Shown here in pieces: positions 34,717 to 44,063 of a stretch of 64,000 nt of DNA. This DNA comes from Acidobacteriota bacterium (lineage in GTDB: Bacteria > Acidobacteriota > Blastocatellia > Pyrinomonadales > Pyrinomonadaceae): positions 310,001-374,000 of the forward strand of contig JAIVJZ010000004.1 in NCBI GenBank assembly GCA_020199775.1, given 5' to 3'. A program made the translations under genes and the position numbers. How positions within the stretch are numbered: the stretch's first letter is position 1; each line of letters starts with the position of its first letter. Under the pieces are notes generated by a model. That model was not told the DNA's origin and searched no databases. It saw nothing but the letters and a program-made list of their open reading frames with translations.

Positions 34717-35919
34717 ATGCAAACAATTTCCGTCCCGGCTGCGTCGCCGTCGAGAGTCGGCGTGCGGCCTGAAATCGAGTTGTTCCTGTGCTGCGCCCGG
34801 ACGCGCATGGACGAGGGGCATGCCGCGCGCCTGCGCCAACTGCTGGACGGCGCGCTCGATTGGGACTTCATCCTGAGCTTCGCCGAGAATCACAGCCTGA
34901 TCCCGCTGCTCTATTTTCACCTGCACGCACGCGCGCCGGAAAAAGTACCACCCGCCGTTTATGAAAAACTGCGTGAACAGTTTCGCCGCATCTCCGCGCT
35001 GAACATGTACCTCAGCGGGGAACTGCGCCGCCTGCTGAAACTCTTCGCGGCGCACGACATTGCCGCCATCCCCTACAAAGGCCCCGCGCTGGCGGCGAAA
35101 GCCTACGGCAACATCGCGCTCCGTCACTTCGGCGACCTCGACATTCTCGTCCGCCAGCGCGACGTGCTGCGCGTGATGAAGTTGCTCGTCGTCGAAGGTT
35201 ACGAATTGCACCCGCCGCTAAACGGCGTGCAGCAGGCGTTGATGCTACGCACGCAATGCAACCTGCCGTTCACGCGCGACGCGCATCGCCTGATCGTGGA
35301 AATCCACTGGCGCGTGAGCGCGCGCCTTTTCTCCTCGCCGCTCGACGAAGACGCCCTGTGGGGAAATCTCCAGACCGACACTTTCGAGAAGACGCAGATC
35401 AACGCGCTCGCGCCGGAGGACTTGTTGCTCTCGCTGTGCGTCCACGGGGCGAAGCACTTGTGGGAGCGGCTCAGTTGGATCACGGACATCGCCCAACTGC
35501 TTGAAGTCTACACGAATTTAAACTGGGCGAGTTTGCTCGAACGCGCAAGGCGCACCGGCACGGAACGGATGCTGCTGCTCGGCCTGCACGTCGCGCACGA
35601 CCTGCTCGGCGCGCGGCTTCCCGAACAGGTCGAACTTCAATTGCAGTCCGACCCCGAAATAGCGCGACTGGCAAATCAAATCTATGCGCGGCTCTTTGAA
35701 GGTGCGGACGAAGCGGGCGGCATGTCCGGCTATTTTATTTTCCAACTCAAGGCGCGCCGCCGTCTGCGCGACAAGTTCAACTATTGCCGCTACGTGATCA
35801 GCCCGACGGAAGAAGACCTCACTTTGTTATCGCTGCCCGCTCCGCTCTCTTTCATCTACTACCTGCTCCGCCCGCTCCGCATGCTCTGGACGGGAGGGCC
35901 GAGCCACCTGCAACACTGA
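34717..35919 (+). CDS. Nucleotidyltransferase family protein (PF14907-like)
   Basis: A 400-residue protein. The central block IPYKGPALAAKAYGNIALRHFGDLDILV-type region carries the D-x-D of a nucleotidyltransferase fold (GDLDILV, about residue 142). Flanking helices and an H-x-x-HWR-like VEIHWRVS segment are typical of the NTP_transf_5 family. Such genes recur near HprK-like kinases, PqqD proteins and lasso-peptide genes, where related enzymes modify the peptide tail. ATG at 34717. It is the first gene of the proposed modification locus, 355 bp before the STN protein. Confidence 0.8.
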   Translation: MQTISVPAASPSRVGVRPEIELFLCCARTRMDEGHAARLRQLLDGALDWDFILSFAENHSLIPLLYFHLHARAPEKVPPAVYEKLREQFRRISALNMYLSGELRRLLKLFAAHDIAAIPYKGPALAAKAYGNIALRHFGDLDILVRQRDVLRVMKLLVVEGYELHPPLNGVQQALMLRTQCNLPFTRDAHRLIVEIHWRVSARLFSSPLDEDALWGNLQTDTFEKTQINALAPEDLLLSLCVHGAKHLWERLSWITDIAQLLEVYTNLNWASLLERARRTGTERMLLLGLHVAHDLLGARLPEQVELQLQSDPEIARLANQIYARLFEGADEAGGMSGYFIFQLKARRRLRDKFNYCRYVISPTEEDLTLLSLPAPLSFIYYLLRPLRMLWTGGPSHLQH

Positions 35920-36274
35920 GCGTCCGGGCGATTTTAGCTGACACCGGACGAGGCTAACCCCACATAATGAATTGATGGCCGCGCTCAAATGTGCTACCTT
36001 CACGTCTGCCTGCGCTTGCTTCTTTGACTCATCTGATGGCCGTTGCCGTCTACTAATCATAAAGCCAGCCTATTTCCCACGCGGGAGAGCGTGACCGACG
36101 GTCGCCGTGCGGCGACTGCCGAGAACAATGTTGACCTGAGCGTGTGGAATGTTTCTCCTTTTGAAGTCCGCTTGCAACTAAATTATCGCTACGACATCGA
36201 AGCATGAGCGTATCAAAGCGACTCGCGCTACATCATTCAATAATTAATGGATTAGTAATAAGAGGTAGGTTAAA
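35920..36274 (+). promoter_or_regulatory. 355-bp intergenic leader with small hairpin
   Basis: No gene is seen. It contains a 6-bp stem hairpin GTCGCC-GTGC-GGCGAC (36101-36116). The last 60 bases are AT-rich and end in AGAGGTAGG, the ribosome site of the next gene. The peptide-operon promoter most likely lies here, but no convincing -35/-10 pair was found. Confidence 0.35.
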
Positions 36275-37150
36275 ATGTTCCACATGATTTCTCAGCGTTT
36301 CGTTTCGGCTCTCGCGGGAGCGTTTCTGGTAGTGTCGTCCGCGGTCGTCTCAGCCCAACAGCCGAAGCCGCCCACCGCGAAGCCGCCCGCCGAACCACCA
36401 GCCCCGGCCGCCAAACAAACGCCCGCGCCGCGCCCCGCTGCCGCGATTGCCGCCAAGCCCCTGTGGAGCGTCAAGGTCACGAAGAAGACGCCGATCAGCA
36501 TAAGCCTGTCCTCGAAGAACGGCTCGCTGTCCGAGATCGCCGCCGAGATCGGCAAGCGGCTCAAAGTGCCCGTGATCCTGACGCCGCTCATGCAGAAGCA
36601 GCGCATCACGCAGGAGTTTGAAGGCTTGCCGCTCGAAGGCGCGTTGCGCCTGCTCGCGCCGCAGGTTTACGTCGATTACGAACTCAGCGGCGAGGGCAGC
36701 GGACAGCCGAAAGCCATCGGCATCTATTTGCAGGGCATGAACGAACAGCCGCCCGCCGAAGCCTCGGTGGTGAAGGGCGATTCGGAGGCGATCCTGATCG
36801 AGGGCAACACGGAGGACGGCCTCGAAGCGACGAACGTCAAAGATGATGACAAGTCGCCGTTGCGCGTGACGGTCGAAAAAAATCAGGTCAGTGTGAAAGC
36901 CCGCAAGCAGCCTTTGACGGCCGTGCTCTACGAAATCGCAAGTAAAGTTGACATTCCGTTCGAGATGAAATATGAATCTACCGAACTTGTGGATGTGGAC
37001 TTCAATAATTATACGATGGAGCAAGCGGTGCGCACGCTTTCACCCAACATCCGCCTTTATCAGCGCACAAATCTTACCAGCTACGAAGTGAGACCGCTGC
37101 GCATCGTTTTAGTGTCGCCGGCAAATAATCAACAAACCACAAAAATGTGA
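36275..37150 (+). CDS. Periplasmic protein with two STN-like domains
   Basis: A 291-residue exported protein. Signal peptide (1-27, ends VVSAQQ), a Pro/Ala-rich linker (28-65), then two secretin/TonB short N-terminal (STN)-like domains: about 72-130 (SEIAAEIGKRLKVPVIL...LPLEGALRLLAP) and 200-265 (LTAVLYEIASKVDIPF...YTMEQAVRTLSP). No secretin channel or TonB barrel follows, so it stands alone. Strong ribosome site before ATG 36275. It ends 14 bp before the small peptide gene and may share its transcript. Confidence 0.75.
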   Translation: MFHMISQRFVSALAGAFLVVSSAVVSAQQPKPPTAKPPAEPPAPAAKQTPAPRPAAAIAAKPLWSVKVTKKTPISISLSSKNGSLSEIAAEIGKRLKVPVILTPLMQKQRITQEFEGLPLEGALRLLAPQVYVDYELSGEGSGQPKAIGIYLQGMNEQPPAEASVVKGDSEAILIEGNTEDGLEATNVKDDDKSPLRVTVEKNQVSVKARKQPLTAVLYEIASKVDIPFEMKYESTELVDVDFNNYTMEQAVRTLSPNIRLYQRTNLTSYEVRPLRIVLVSPANNQQTTKM

Positions 37151-37164
37151 GGAGACATCGAACT

Positions 37165-37359
37165 TTGAATACAAAAAACAGCAATCCCGTCAACGAGCAA
37201 TTAGAGCAGTTGGAACGGGGCGAGCGCGCGTTGACGCAGCCCGCACAGGACAAGAAGCCTTTCGTCGAGCCGATAGTTTCCGTGCCCGTCGATGTGTTGG
37301 AGGCGACAGCTTTCTTTCAAGGCCCGACCGTCGACACCATCCAGACGTTGACCACGTAG
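37165..37359 (+). CDS. Candidate RiPP precursor peptide with lasso-leader-like motif
   Basis: A 64-residue peptide beginning at TTG 37165, with GGAGA about 9 bases upstream. A GTG at 37147 would add six residues but overlaps the previous stop. The N-terminal half is charged and Gln-rich. The segment from residue 33 reads F-V-E-P-I-V, then Thr ten residues after the second V. The lasso-leader pattern is YxxPxLxxxGxxxxxTx; it differs by Y to F, L to V and G to V, with Thr in register. If cut two residues past this Thr, the core would be FFQGPTVDTIQTLTT with Asp at position 8. There is no Cys. It lies 38 bp before the HprK-like kinase. Confidence 0.6.
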   Translation: MNTKNSNPVNEQLEQLERGERALTQPAQDKKPFVEPIVSVPVDVLEATAFFQGPTVDTIQTLTT

Positions 37360-37397
37360 TTCCGCTCGGCGTGCGGGTGAAGGTGTTTTGAGCGACG

Positions 37398-38420
37398 ATG
37401 TCTTTACTTGCCGTGCGGGGCCAAGCCTTAATCGAGAAGTTTTACACTATTGGGGGGCATCTCCTCGCTTTTCAATTTAGTGATGAAGTAGCCGCGCGGG
37501 TTGCCGGGGAATTTATCGAGGGTATGTATTTCACCCCTTGCCCGGCCCGCGCGGTTCGCTTTGTTCACTGCACCGTTAAAATTTTCTACGGCGATCCGCC
37601 GCCCCTGCCATCCGGTTGCCAAACCTTTGAAGTTCCGCGCGGGTATTGTCACGCGCATGGGGACGAGCACTTTCTCGACATAGACGAATCGCGGGTCGCA
37701 GTCTACCCGGCAACTTCCAGACTGGTGTGCGTCTGGCTCGGCACGACCGCCCATGCGCGCCACCCGGTCGCCATCGTCAACACGCTTTCCTACACGGTGC
37801 AGGCCGCGCTTCGTCGCGCGGCACTCTACGTGCTGCACGCGGCGGGCGTCGTCGAGCCTGCGACGGGCACGGGAATGATCGTCGTCGGAAATTCGAACAG
37901 CGGGAAGTCGAGTTTGACGATCCGGCTGGCGGGCGCGGGTTGGCGTTACCTGTCGGACGACATGCTGGTGCTCGTCGAAGCGGACGGCTTGATCGAAGCT
38001 TGGGCGCTTCGGCGCATCTTCTCGGTCTCGGAGGCATCTTTCGCCGGCAGCGGTCTGGGCGGATTGAACGCCGCGCTCGGCGCGCCCGTCAATTCCGATC
38101 CGAGCAAACGCAAACTCGACCCGCGCACCATGTTCCCCGACAGCTTCGTTGAGAGTTGTCGGCCGCGTGTGTTACTGTTTCCCAACTTGACGGGAGAGGC
38201 GGCGAGCCGGGTTGAGAAACTCAGTTCCGGCGCGGCCATGGCGCGACTCATCAGGCAATGCCCCTGGGCGAGTTATGACGGCGGCACGGCGCGCGAACAC
38301 TTGCGCGCGCTCGGTCTGATGGCGAAACAGAGCGTCTCTTATTCGCTCGACGCGGGACTAGACCTGTTCGAAGATTCCGCGCGCGCGCCGCAACTTCTGG
38401 CCTCGTGTCTTAATCATTAA
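37398..38420 (+). CDS. HprK-related peptide kinase
   Basis: A 340-residue protein related to HPr kinase. The C-terminal half has a P-loop VGNSNSGKSSLT (about 163) and YLSDDMLVL, the HprK-type acidic pair. The N-terminal half (1-150) is not the classical HprK domain. HprK-like enzymes near PqqD genes ('HPr-rel' systems) and in lasso-peptide clusters are known; the lasso ones phosphorylate the precursor's C-terminal Ser. The peptide here ends in Thr-Thr. It is followed 3 bp later by the radical SAM gene. Confidence 0.85.
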   Translation: MSLLAVRGQALIEKFYTIGGHLLAFQFSDEVAARVAGEFIEGMYFTPCPARAVRFVHCTVKIFYGDPPPLPSGCQTFEVPRGYCHAHGDEHFLDIDESRVAVYPATSRLVCVWLGTTAHARHPVAIVNTLSYTVQAALRRAALYVLHAAGVVEPATGTGMIVVGNSNSGKSSLTIRLAGAGWRYLSDDMLVLVEADGLIEAWALRRIFSVSEASFAGSGLGGLNAALGAPVNSDPSKRKLDPRTMFPDSFVESCRPRVLLFPNLTGEAASRVEKLSSGAAMARLIRQCPWASYDGGTAREHLRALGLMAKQSVSYSLDAGLDLFEDSARAPQLLASCLNH

Positions 38421-38423
38421 TTT

Positions 38424-39536
38424 ATGGCAATCCCCGCAGCCGCGAGCACAGTCCAAACGCAACTCAAACACATCAGCCTTGAGTTGACGAATATCTGCAA
38501 TTTGCATTGCAGTTATTGCGCGCGCGACGACGACGCGCTGTACCATTCGCCCGCCAACTTCTTCTCCGTCGAACTCCTGCGCCGCATCATTCGCAGCGCA
38601 AGCCAATCCTCCTGCGGGTTCAACTCGGTCTCGTTCACGGGCGGCGAGGTGACGATTCACCCGCGCTTCAAAGAGATCGTCGAGGCCGTGAGGGAAGAGG
38701 GGTGGCAGTTCGGTTTCGTCACGAACGGCTGGCACTTTGATCGCGTCTACCCGACGCTGCTCGCGAACCGCGACGCGTTGCATATGGTCGCTTTCAGCCT
38801 CGACGGCCCCACGCGCGAGACGCACGACCGCTGGCGCGGCGACGGTTCGTTCGTGCGCGTCATGCGCGCCATCACGCGCTGTTACATGAAGGGCATCCCG
38901 TTTCTCATCAAGACGGGCATCCGGCGCGACACCATCCCTCTCCTCGAACAGTTCGCCCTGCTCGCCGCACGACTCGGCGCGCAGGCCATCCACTTCTCGC
39001 ACCTGCTCCCGACCTCTTCCGGCGCGGAAATTGAATCGGGCCTGAGTCTCGAAGAGCGCGCGCACGTCGAACAGGAGATCGGCGTGCTGTCCAACATCTT
39101 CAAGATGAAGATCGGCGTCGCCACCGGCTATTACAACTTAGACCCCGCCCCGCCGTGTCAGGCGTTGGAAGGCGCGAACTGCAACATCGACTACCGGGGC
39201 AGGTTGACCCTGTGCTGCAATCTGTCCGGCTACCGCGGCGCGTCGGAAGAGGGCGACGTGGTGGCTGACCTGACGAGGGAAGACTTCGCCGAAGGCTTCG
39301 CGCGCCTGCGCCGGGTGGCCGCGGAGCAGTTGGAACGACGCAGGCTTGCGCTCGCGGAGATCGCGCGCGCGGGGACTGAGCCCGACCTGTACACGGCTTC
39401 GCCCTGTCTCTACTGCTTGCAGAGCTTCGGCAAAATCCCCTGGCACAAGCCCGCTACGGCCGCCAGGTCGCGCTCGCTGCCCGTAATATCCGTCGGCGCG
39501 CCGCCCGCGGTTTATCTCAAACAGGAATCCATTTAA
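38424..39536 (+). CDS. Radical SAM protein with SPASM-like C-terminus
   Basis: A 370-residue radical SAM enzyme. The 4Fe-4S/SAM motif is CNLHCSYC (C-x3-C-x2-C, about residue 28); SFTGGE follows and the barrel continues to about residue 220. C-terminal cysteines (PCQALEGANC, LCCN, SPCLYC) suggest SPASM-type auxiliary clusters as in peptide-modifying enzymes. It overlaps the PqqD gene by one base (TAATG), the typical pairing in RiPP loci. The reaction on the peptide is unknown; with no Cys in the candidate precursor, thioether bonds to that peptide are unlikely. Confidence 0.9.
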   Translation: MAIPAAASTVQTQLKHISLELTNICNLHCSYCARDDDALYHSPANFFSVELLRRIIRSASQSSCGFNSVSFTGGEVTIHPRFKEIVEAVREEGWQFGFVTNGWHFDRVYPTLLANRDALHMVAFSLDGPTRETHDRWRGDGSFVRVMRAITRCYMKGIPFLIKTGIRRDTIPLLEQFALLAARLGAQAIHFSHLLPTSSGAEIESGLSLEERAHVEQEIGVLSNIFKMKIGVATGYYNLDPAPPCQALEGANCNIDYRGRLTLCCNLSGYRGASEEGDVVADLTREDFAEGFARLRRVAAEQLERRRLALAEIARAGTEPDLYTASPCLYCLQSFGKIPWHKPATAARSRSLPVISVGAPPAVYLKQESI

Positions 39537-39817
39537 TGTCCGAAAGTATTCCCAGCCCGCACGAGCACATCGTCTTCACCGAATTTGACGACACCGAAGG
39601 CGTGCTCGTTGACCTGAACTCCAAACGCTACTACACGCTGAACGAGACGGCGATGATCATCTGGCGCGGGCTCGAACAAAAACGCACGCGCGAAGAGATC
39701 ATCAGGGACATCACGGACGCTTACGACGTGACCGCCGAACACGCCGCGCAATCACTCGACAAGTTGGTCGCGACGTTGCAGGCGCGCAAGCTGCTCCCGG
39801 CGGACGGCGGCCGGTGA
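39536..39817 (+). CDS. PqqD-family peptide recognition protein
   Basis: A 93-residue RiPP recognition element. GVLVDLNSKRYYTLNETAMIIW matches the PqqD beta-hairpin and first helix, and the rest forms the winged-helix part. Such proteins bind a leader peptide and present it to the modifying enzymes; lasso B1 proteins share the fold. The start codon overlaps the radical SAM stop. Last gene of the kinase-radical SAM-PqqD run. Confidence 0.92.
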   Translation: MSESIPSPHEHIVFTEFDDTEGVLVDLNSKRYYTLNETAMIIWRGLEQKRTREEIIRDITDAYDVTAEHAAQSLDKLVATLQARKLLPADGGR

Positions 39818-40039
39818 GTTGACAGTGAATTAAGTTTTAGCCATCGGCTCTCGCTAATATTGCCACCCCTTGTCATTTGTGCTAATTTTTGCCTCTCGAA
39901 GCGCAGAGGCAAGTGAAGGGATTGGACTAACTTCGTCGCCCACAAGCCCGCAGCCGGCCATTCCGTTCCAACATTCATAGAATACGGTGTCGCGTGTGCG
40001 CGTGACACTGACCCAGCCCAATCAGGAGACTTAACCGAC

Positions 40040-43000
40040 GTGATTTCACCGAAATTTATCGGGCGGACATATTCCGTCCGCCGTCAACTGCTGTCGCTCG
40101 CCGCCGCCGCCCTTATCATCGCCCAACCCTTCTTACCTCTACAGTCGCCGGTCGCCGCGCAACAAAAATCGAAGGCGCGCCCGATTGCGCCCAGCGTAGC
40201 GGGCAGCGCCTCGACGGTCTTCATCAACGAAATTCTCTATGACATCAACGGGACGGACGCGGGCGAGTTCATCGAGGTCGCGGGGCCTGCGGGCACCAAC
40301 CTGACGGGCTGGTCAATCGTGCTCTACAACGGAAGCGGGGGCGCGTCTTATGACACGGATGCTCTGCCCGCCACGATACCTTCGCAGGCGGGAGGCTACG
40401 GCACGGTTTCCATCTCTTATGCCTCGAACGGCATCCAGAACGGTTCGCCGGACGGCATCGCGCTCGTCAACAACGGCACGGTCGTCCAGTTCCTCTGTTA
40501 CGAGGGAACGTTCGCGGCGACCAACGGCGCGGCCAACGGACAGACCTGCACCGACATCGGCGTATCGCAGAGCGGCACGAATGCCGCCGGGACTTCGCTC
40601 CAGTTGCAGGGTTCGGGGACGACTTACGGCAACTTCACTTGGAACGCCACCTCGATTGCCAACACGCAGAACGCGCCCAACACGGGGCAGACTTTCACGG
40701 GCGGCCCGCCCGCCGACAACGCGCCGACCGTTACGTCCACCTCTCCGGCCGACAATGCGAACGGCGTCGCCGTGAACTCCAACATCAGCGTTACGTTCAG
40801 CGAGCCCGTCAACGCGACCGCCGATTCATTCCAGATCAGCTGCGCCACGAGCGGCGCGCACGCCTTCACCTTGAGCGGCGGCACGACGACCTACACGCTC
40901 GACCCGACGACCGACTTCACACAGGGCGAAGTTTGCACCGTCACAGTCGTCGCCGCGCAGGTCACGGATCAGGACGGCACGGCCGATCAGATGGCGGCCA
41001 ACTACGTTTTCGATTTCACGGTGATTAACACCGCGCCCGTGGCGATCCACGACATTCAAGGCAGCGGCACGGCCTCGCCCCTCGCCGGACAGACCGTGAC
41101 GACGAGCGGCATCGTCACGCTGCTCCGGACGGGCACGAACAACGGCGGCGCGGCCAGCGGCTTCTTCCTGCAAGCGCCGGATGCGAGCGCGGACGCCGAC
41201 CCCAACACTTCCGAGGGCATTTTCGTCTTCACGAACACTGTCCCCACCGTCGCCGTCGGCGACGCCGTGAACGTGACCGGCACGGTGGTCGAGTTCAACG
41301 GCATGACGGAGATCAGCCCCGTGTCGAGCGTCTCCGTGAGCAGCACGGGCAACGCGCTGCCGACCGCTGTCACGCTGACGACGACCATCCTCGATCCGAC
41401 CGCGCTGCCCACGCAGCCGCAACTCGAAAAGTACGAGGGCATGCGCCTCGCCGCCGCCTCGCTCACCACCGTCACGCCGAACGACAACTTCTTCGACGTG
41501 TACACGGTCATCACGGGCGTGCCGCGCCCCTTGCGCGAGCCGGGCATCGAAATCTCGCAGCCCGTCCCGCCCGACCCGACGACGGGCACGCCCGACTGTT
41601 GCATCCCGCGCTGGGACGAAAACCCCGAACGCCTGCTGGTTGATACGAACGGTCGCGCGGGCGCGACGCTCAACCCTTACACGTCGAACGTGGTGCTGAC
41701 GAACATCTCAGGCCCGCTCGATTTCGCGTTCGGTCAGTATCGCCTCATCAGCGACACCACCCCGGACGCTTCCGCCAACATGAGCGCGGTGCCCGTGCCG
41801 ACGCCGACCGTGGGCGAGTTCACCGTCGGACATTTCAACGTCGAGAATTTCAACAACAACGCCACGCAACGCCAGAAGGCCGCGCTCGCCATCCGTGACG
41901 TGATGCGCCTGCCCGACATCATCGGGATGATCGAAATCTTCGAACTGGCCGGCCTTCAAGCACTCGCCACCGAGGTCAACACGATCTCGCCGGGCGTCAC
42001 CTATCAAGCCTTCCTCGTCGAAGCCGACGGCACGGGGGGGGACGCTGATCAGGATGTCGGCTATCTCGTCAACACGGCGCGCGTGCAGGTCAACAGCGTC
42101 ACGCAGCGCAACGCGACGGAGACCTACACCAACCCGAACAACGGCCAGCAGGAACTGCTCAACGACCGCCCGCCGCTCGTCCTGAGCGCGAACGTGCAAC
42201 CGTCGGGCGCGAACGTGCCCGTCTTCGTCGTCGTCAATCACCTGCGCTCGTTCATCGATATCGAGGCCGCGGTCGAGGGGCCGCGCGTCCGCGCCAAACG
42301 CAAGGCGCAGGCCGAATCGCTCGCCGCCCTGCTTCAAGAGTTGCAGACCAACAACCCGGCGACGAGTGTGATCTCCGTCGGCGACTATAACGCTTACCAG
42401 TTCAGCGACGGCTACACAGACCCCATCGCCACCATCAAGGGCAACCCGACGCCCGACGATCAGATCGTCGTGGATCAGAGTCCAGACCTCGTCAACCCCG
42501 ATCTCTTCAATCTGGTTGACGAACTGCCCGCCGCGGAGCGTTACAGCTTCATCTTCGAAGGCACGCCGCAGGCGCTCGATCACATCATCGTCAACAACGT
42601 GGCGCACTCGCGCAACACGCGTTTCGCCATCGCGCGCAACAACGCAGACTTCCCAGAGGTGCCGGCGGCGGCTTACGTCTCGAACGCCGCGCGCCCCGAA
42701 CGCAACTCCGACCACGACATGCCGGTCGCCTACTTCGCCCTCGCCGGGCCGGTGCCGCAGCCGGGGACAATTCTGATCAGCGAATTTCGTTTCAACGGCC
42801 CGAACGGCACGGCGGACGAATTCATCGAGCTTTATAACAACTCGGATTCACCCGTGAACCTGAGCGGCTGGACCATCGTCGCGCCCGCGGGCACGGGCGG
42901 CGGCGGCGTGTTGAGCGGGCTCACCGGCATCATGGGTGCGCGCGGTCATTATCTGGTCGCGCCGAGCGACTACAGTGTCTCCGGATACCCGGCAGGTTCT

Positions 43001-43909
43001 GGGGGCACGGCCGTGCCCGACATGGCCTACACCGGCGGGGCTTTCCTCGACGACGGCGGCGCAAGGCTCGTCGATTCAAACGGCGCGGTCATTGACGCCG
43101 TCGGGTTCAGTTCGACCAACGGGACGGGCTTCCGCGAAGGCGCGGGACTGTCGCCCGCGACCGGCGTTACGCCCGGCGCAAGCGACCAGTATAGTTTCGT
43201 CCGCAAGATGCAGACCGGATTACCGCAAGACACCAACGACAACGCCGCGGACTTCGTGCTCATCTCGACGACGGGCGCGGCGGGCGCAACCGCCGCCGTG
43301 CTCGGCGCGCCGGGGCCGGAAAACACGCAAAGCCCCATCCAGCGCAACGCCGTGATCAAGGCGTCGCTCATAGACAACTGCAACAGCATCGGCTTCCCCG
43401 GTACCGGCTGCCAGAACATCGTGCGCGACGGCTCGGCCGGCGCTTCCAACCCGACCAATGCGCAGCACGGGACGCTCTCCTTCCGGCGTAAATTCACCAA
43501 CACGTCGCCGGAGAACGTGTTCCGCCTGCGCTTCCGCGTCGTTAACATCACGACCCTGAACAGCCCCGGCTACGCGCCTAACAACGGCCAGGCCGACTTG
43601 CGCCTGCTTAGTTCGACGGACACGACCGTCACGCCGTCGAATCCGTTCACGCCGGGAGACGTGTCGGTGAGGGGGACTACGCTTGAGCAACCGCCCACGC
43701 AGACCCTCGGCGGCGGCCTCAATTCGACCGTCACTATTGATCTGGCGGAACCTTTGCCGAGCGGCGAGAGTGTGACCGTGCAGTTGCTCGTCGGCGTGCA
43801 GCAGAACGGAAGTTACCGTTTCTTCGTCAACGTAGAAGCATTGTCCGTTGACCCTGTGCTAACGCTGACCAAAAGGCCGGGCGACGGGAAGGCCGGCAAA
43901 AATAGGTGA
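40040..43909 (+). CDS. Large secreted lamin-tail/Ig/exonuclease-phosphatase protein (ExeM-like)
   Basis: A 1289-residue exported protein starting at GTG 40040. Signal peptide (1-42). Lamin-tail domain 1 (about 55-170, FINEILYDINGTDAGEFIEV). A bacterial Ig-like domain of SbsA type (225-325). An OB-fold segment (340-470). An endonuclease/exonuclease/phosphatase domain (about 590-905) with FTVGHFNVENFNN, VVVNHLRS, SVGDYNAY and NSDHDMPV, close to the ExeM/NucH extracellular nucleases. Lamin-tail domain 2 (about 915-1040). A C-terminal beta domain. It probably degrades extracellular DNA or a phosphoester. No LPxTG or PEP-CTERM tail is seen. A terminator follows at 43985. Confidence 0.88.
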   Translation: MISPKFIGRTYSVRRQLLSLAAAALIIAQPFLPLQSPVAAQQKSKARPIAPSVAGSASTVFINEILYDINGTDAGEFIEVAGPAGTNLTGWSIVLYNGSGGASYDTDALPATIPSQAGGYGTVSISYASNGIQNGSPDGIALVNNGTVVQFLCYEGTFAATNGAANGQTCTDIGVSQSGTNAAGTSLQLQGSGTTYGNFTWNATSIANTQNAPNTGQTFTGGPPADNAPTVTSTSPADNANGVAVNSNISVTFSEPVNATADSFQISCATSGAHAFTLSGGTTTYTLDPTTDFTQGEVCTVTVVAAQVTDQDGTADQMAANYVFDFTVINTAPVAIHDIQGSGTASPLAGQTVTTSGIVTLLRTGTNNGGAASGFFLQAPDASADADPNTSEGIFVFTNTVPTVAVGDAVNVTGTVVEFNGMTEISPVSSVSVSSTGNALPTAVTLTTTILDPTALPTQPQLEKYEGMRLAAASLTTVTPNDNFFDVYTVITGVPRPLREPGIEISQPVPPDPTTGTPDCCIPRWDENPERLLVDTNGRAGATLNPYTSNVVLTNISGPLDFAFGQYRLISDTTPDASANMSAVPVPTPTVGEFTVGHFNVENFNNNATQRQKAALAIRDVMRLPDIIGMIEIFELAGLQALATEVNTISPGVTYQAFLVEADGTGGDADQDVGYLVNTARVQVNSVTQRNATETYTNPNNGQQELLNDRPPLVLSANVQPSGANVPVFVVVNHLRSFIDIEAAVEGPRVRAKRKAQAESLAALLQELQTNNPATSVISVGDYNAYQFSDGYTDPIATIKGNPTPDDQIVVDQSPDLVNPDLFNLVDELPAAERYSFIFEGTPQALDHIIVNNVAHSRNTRFAIARNNADFPEVPAAAYVSNAARPERNSDHDMPVAYFALAGPVPQPGTILISEFRFNGPNGTADEFIELYNNSDSPVNLSGWTIVAPAGTGGGGVLSGLTGIMGARGHYLVAPSDYSVSGYPAGSGGTAVPDMAYTGGAFLDDGGARLVDSNGAVIDAVGFSSTNGTGFREGAGLSPATGVTPGASDQYSFVRKMQTGLPQDTNDNAADFVLISTTGAAGATAAVLGAPGPENTQSPIQRNAVIKASLIDNCNSIGFPGTGCQNIVRDGSAGASNPTNAQHGTLSFRRKFTNTSPENVFRLRFRVVNITTLNSPGYAPNNGQADLRLLSSTDTTVTPSNPFTPGDVSVRGTTLEQPPTQTLGGGLNSTVTIDLAEPLPSGESVTVQLLVGVQQNGSYRFFVNVEALSVDPVLTLTKRPGDGKAGKNR

Positions 43910-43984
43910 CGGCCGATGTTAACGCGAGAGCGTTGATTAAACGCGCCTCATAACCACAGGCTTTGATTCAAAGTCTAGACAAGA

Positions 43985-44020
43985 AAGCCCCGTGTCGTTT
44001 CCGACGACCCGGGGCTTTTG
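43985..44020 (+). terminator. Rho-independent terminator of the large nuclease gene
   Basis: A strong GC stem (AAGCCCC with GGGGCTT) enclosing a weaker GTCG/CGAC stem, followed by TTTTGGTTT. It lies about 75 bp after the stop at 43909. Confidence 0.85.
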
Positions 44021-44063
44021 GTTTGTGTCAACATCGTCGCAGTCCGCGTGGATAACATTGAGA

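Noticed and set aside
37165-37359. Calling the peptide a true lasso precursor
   Set aside because: No asparagine-synthetase-like cyclase is in the window and the leader Gly is Val; kept as lasso-like candidate only.
41708-42715. 335-codon minus-strand frame inside the large nuclease gene
   Set aside because: Antisense to clear nuclease motifs, Arg/Asp/Val-rich, no signal or family features.
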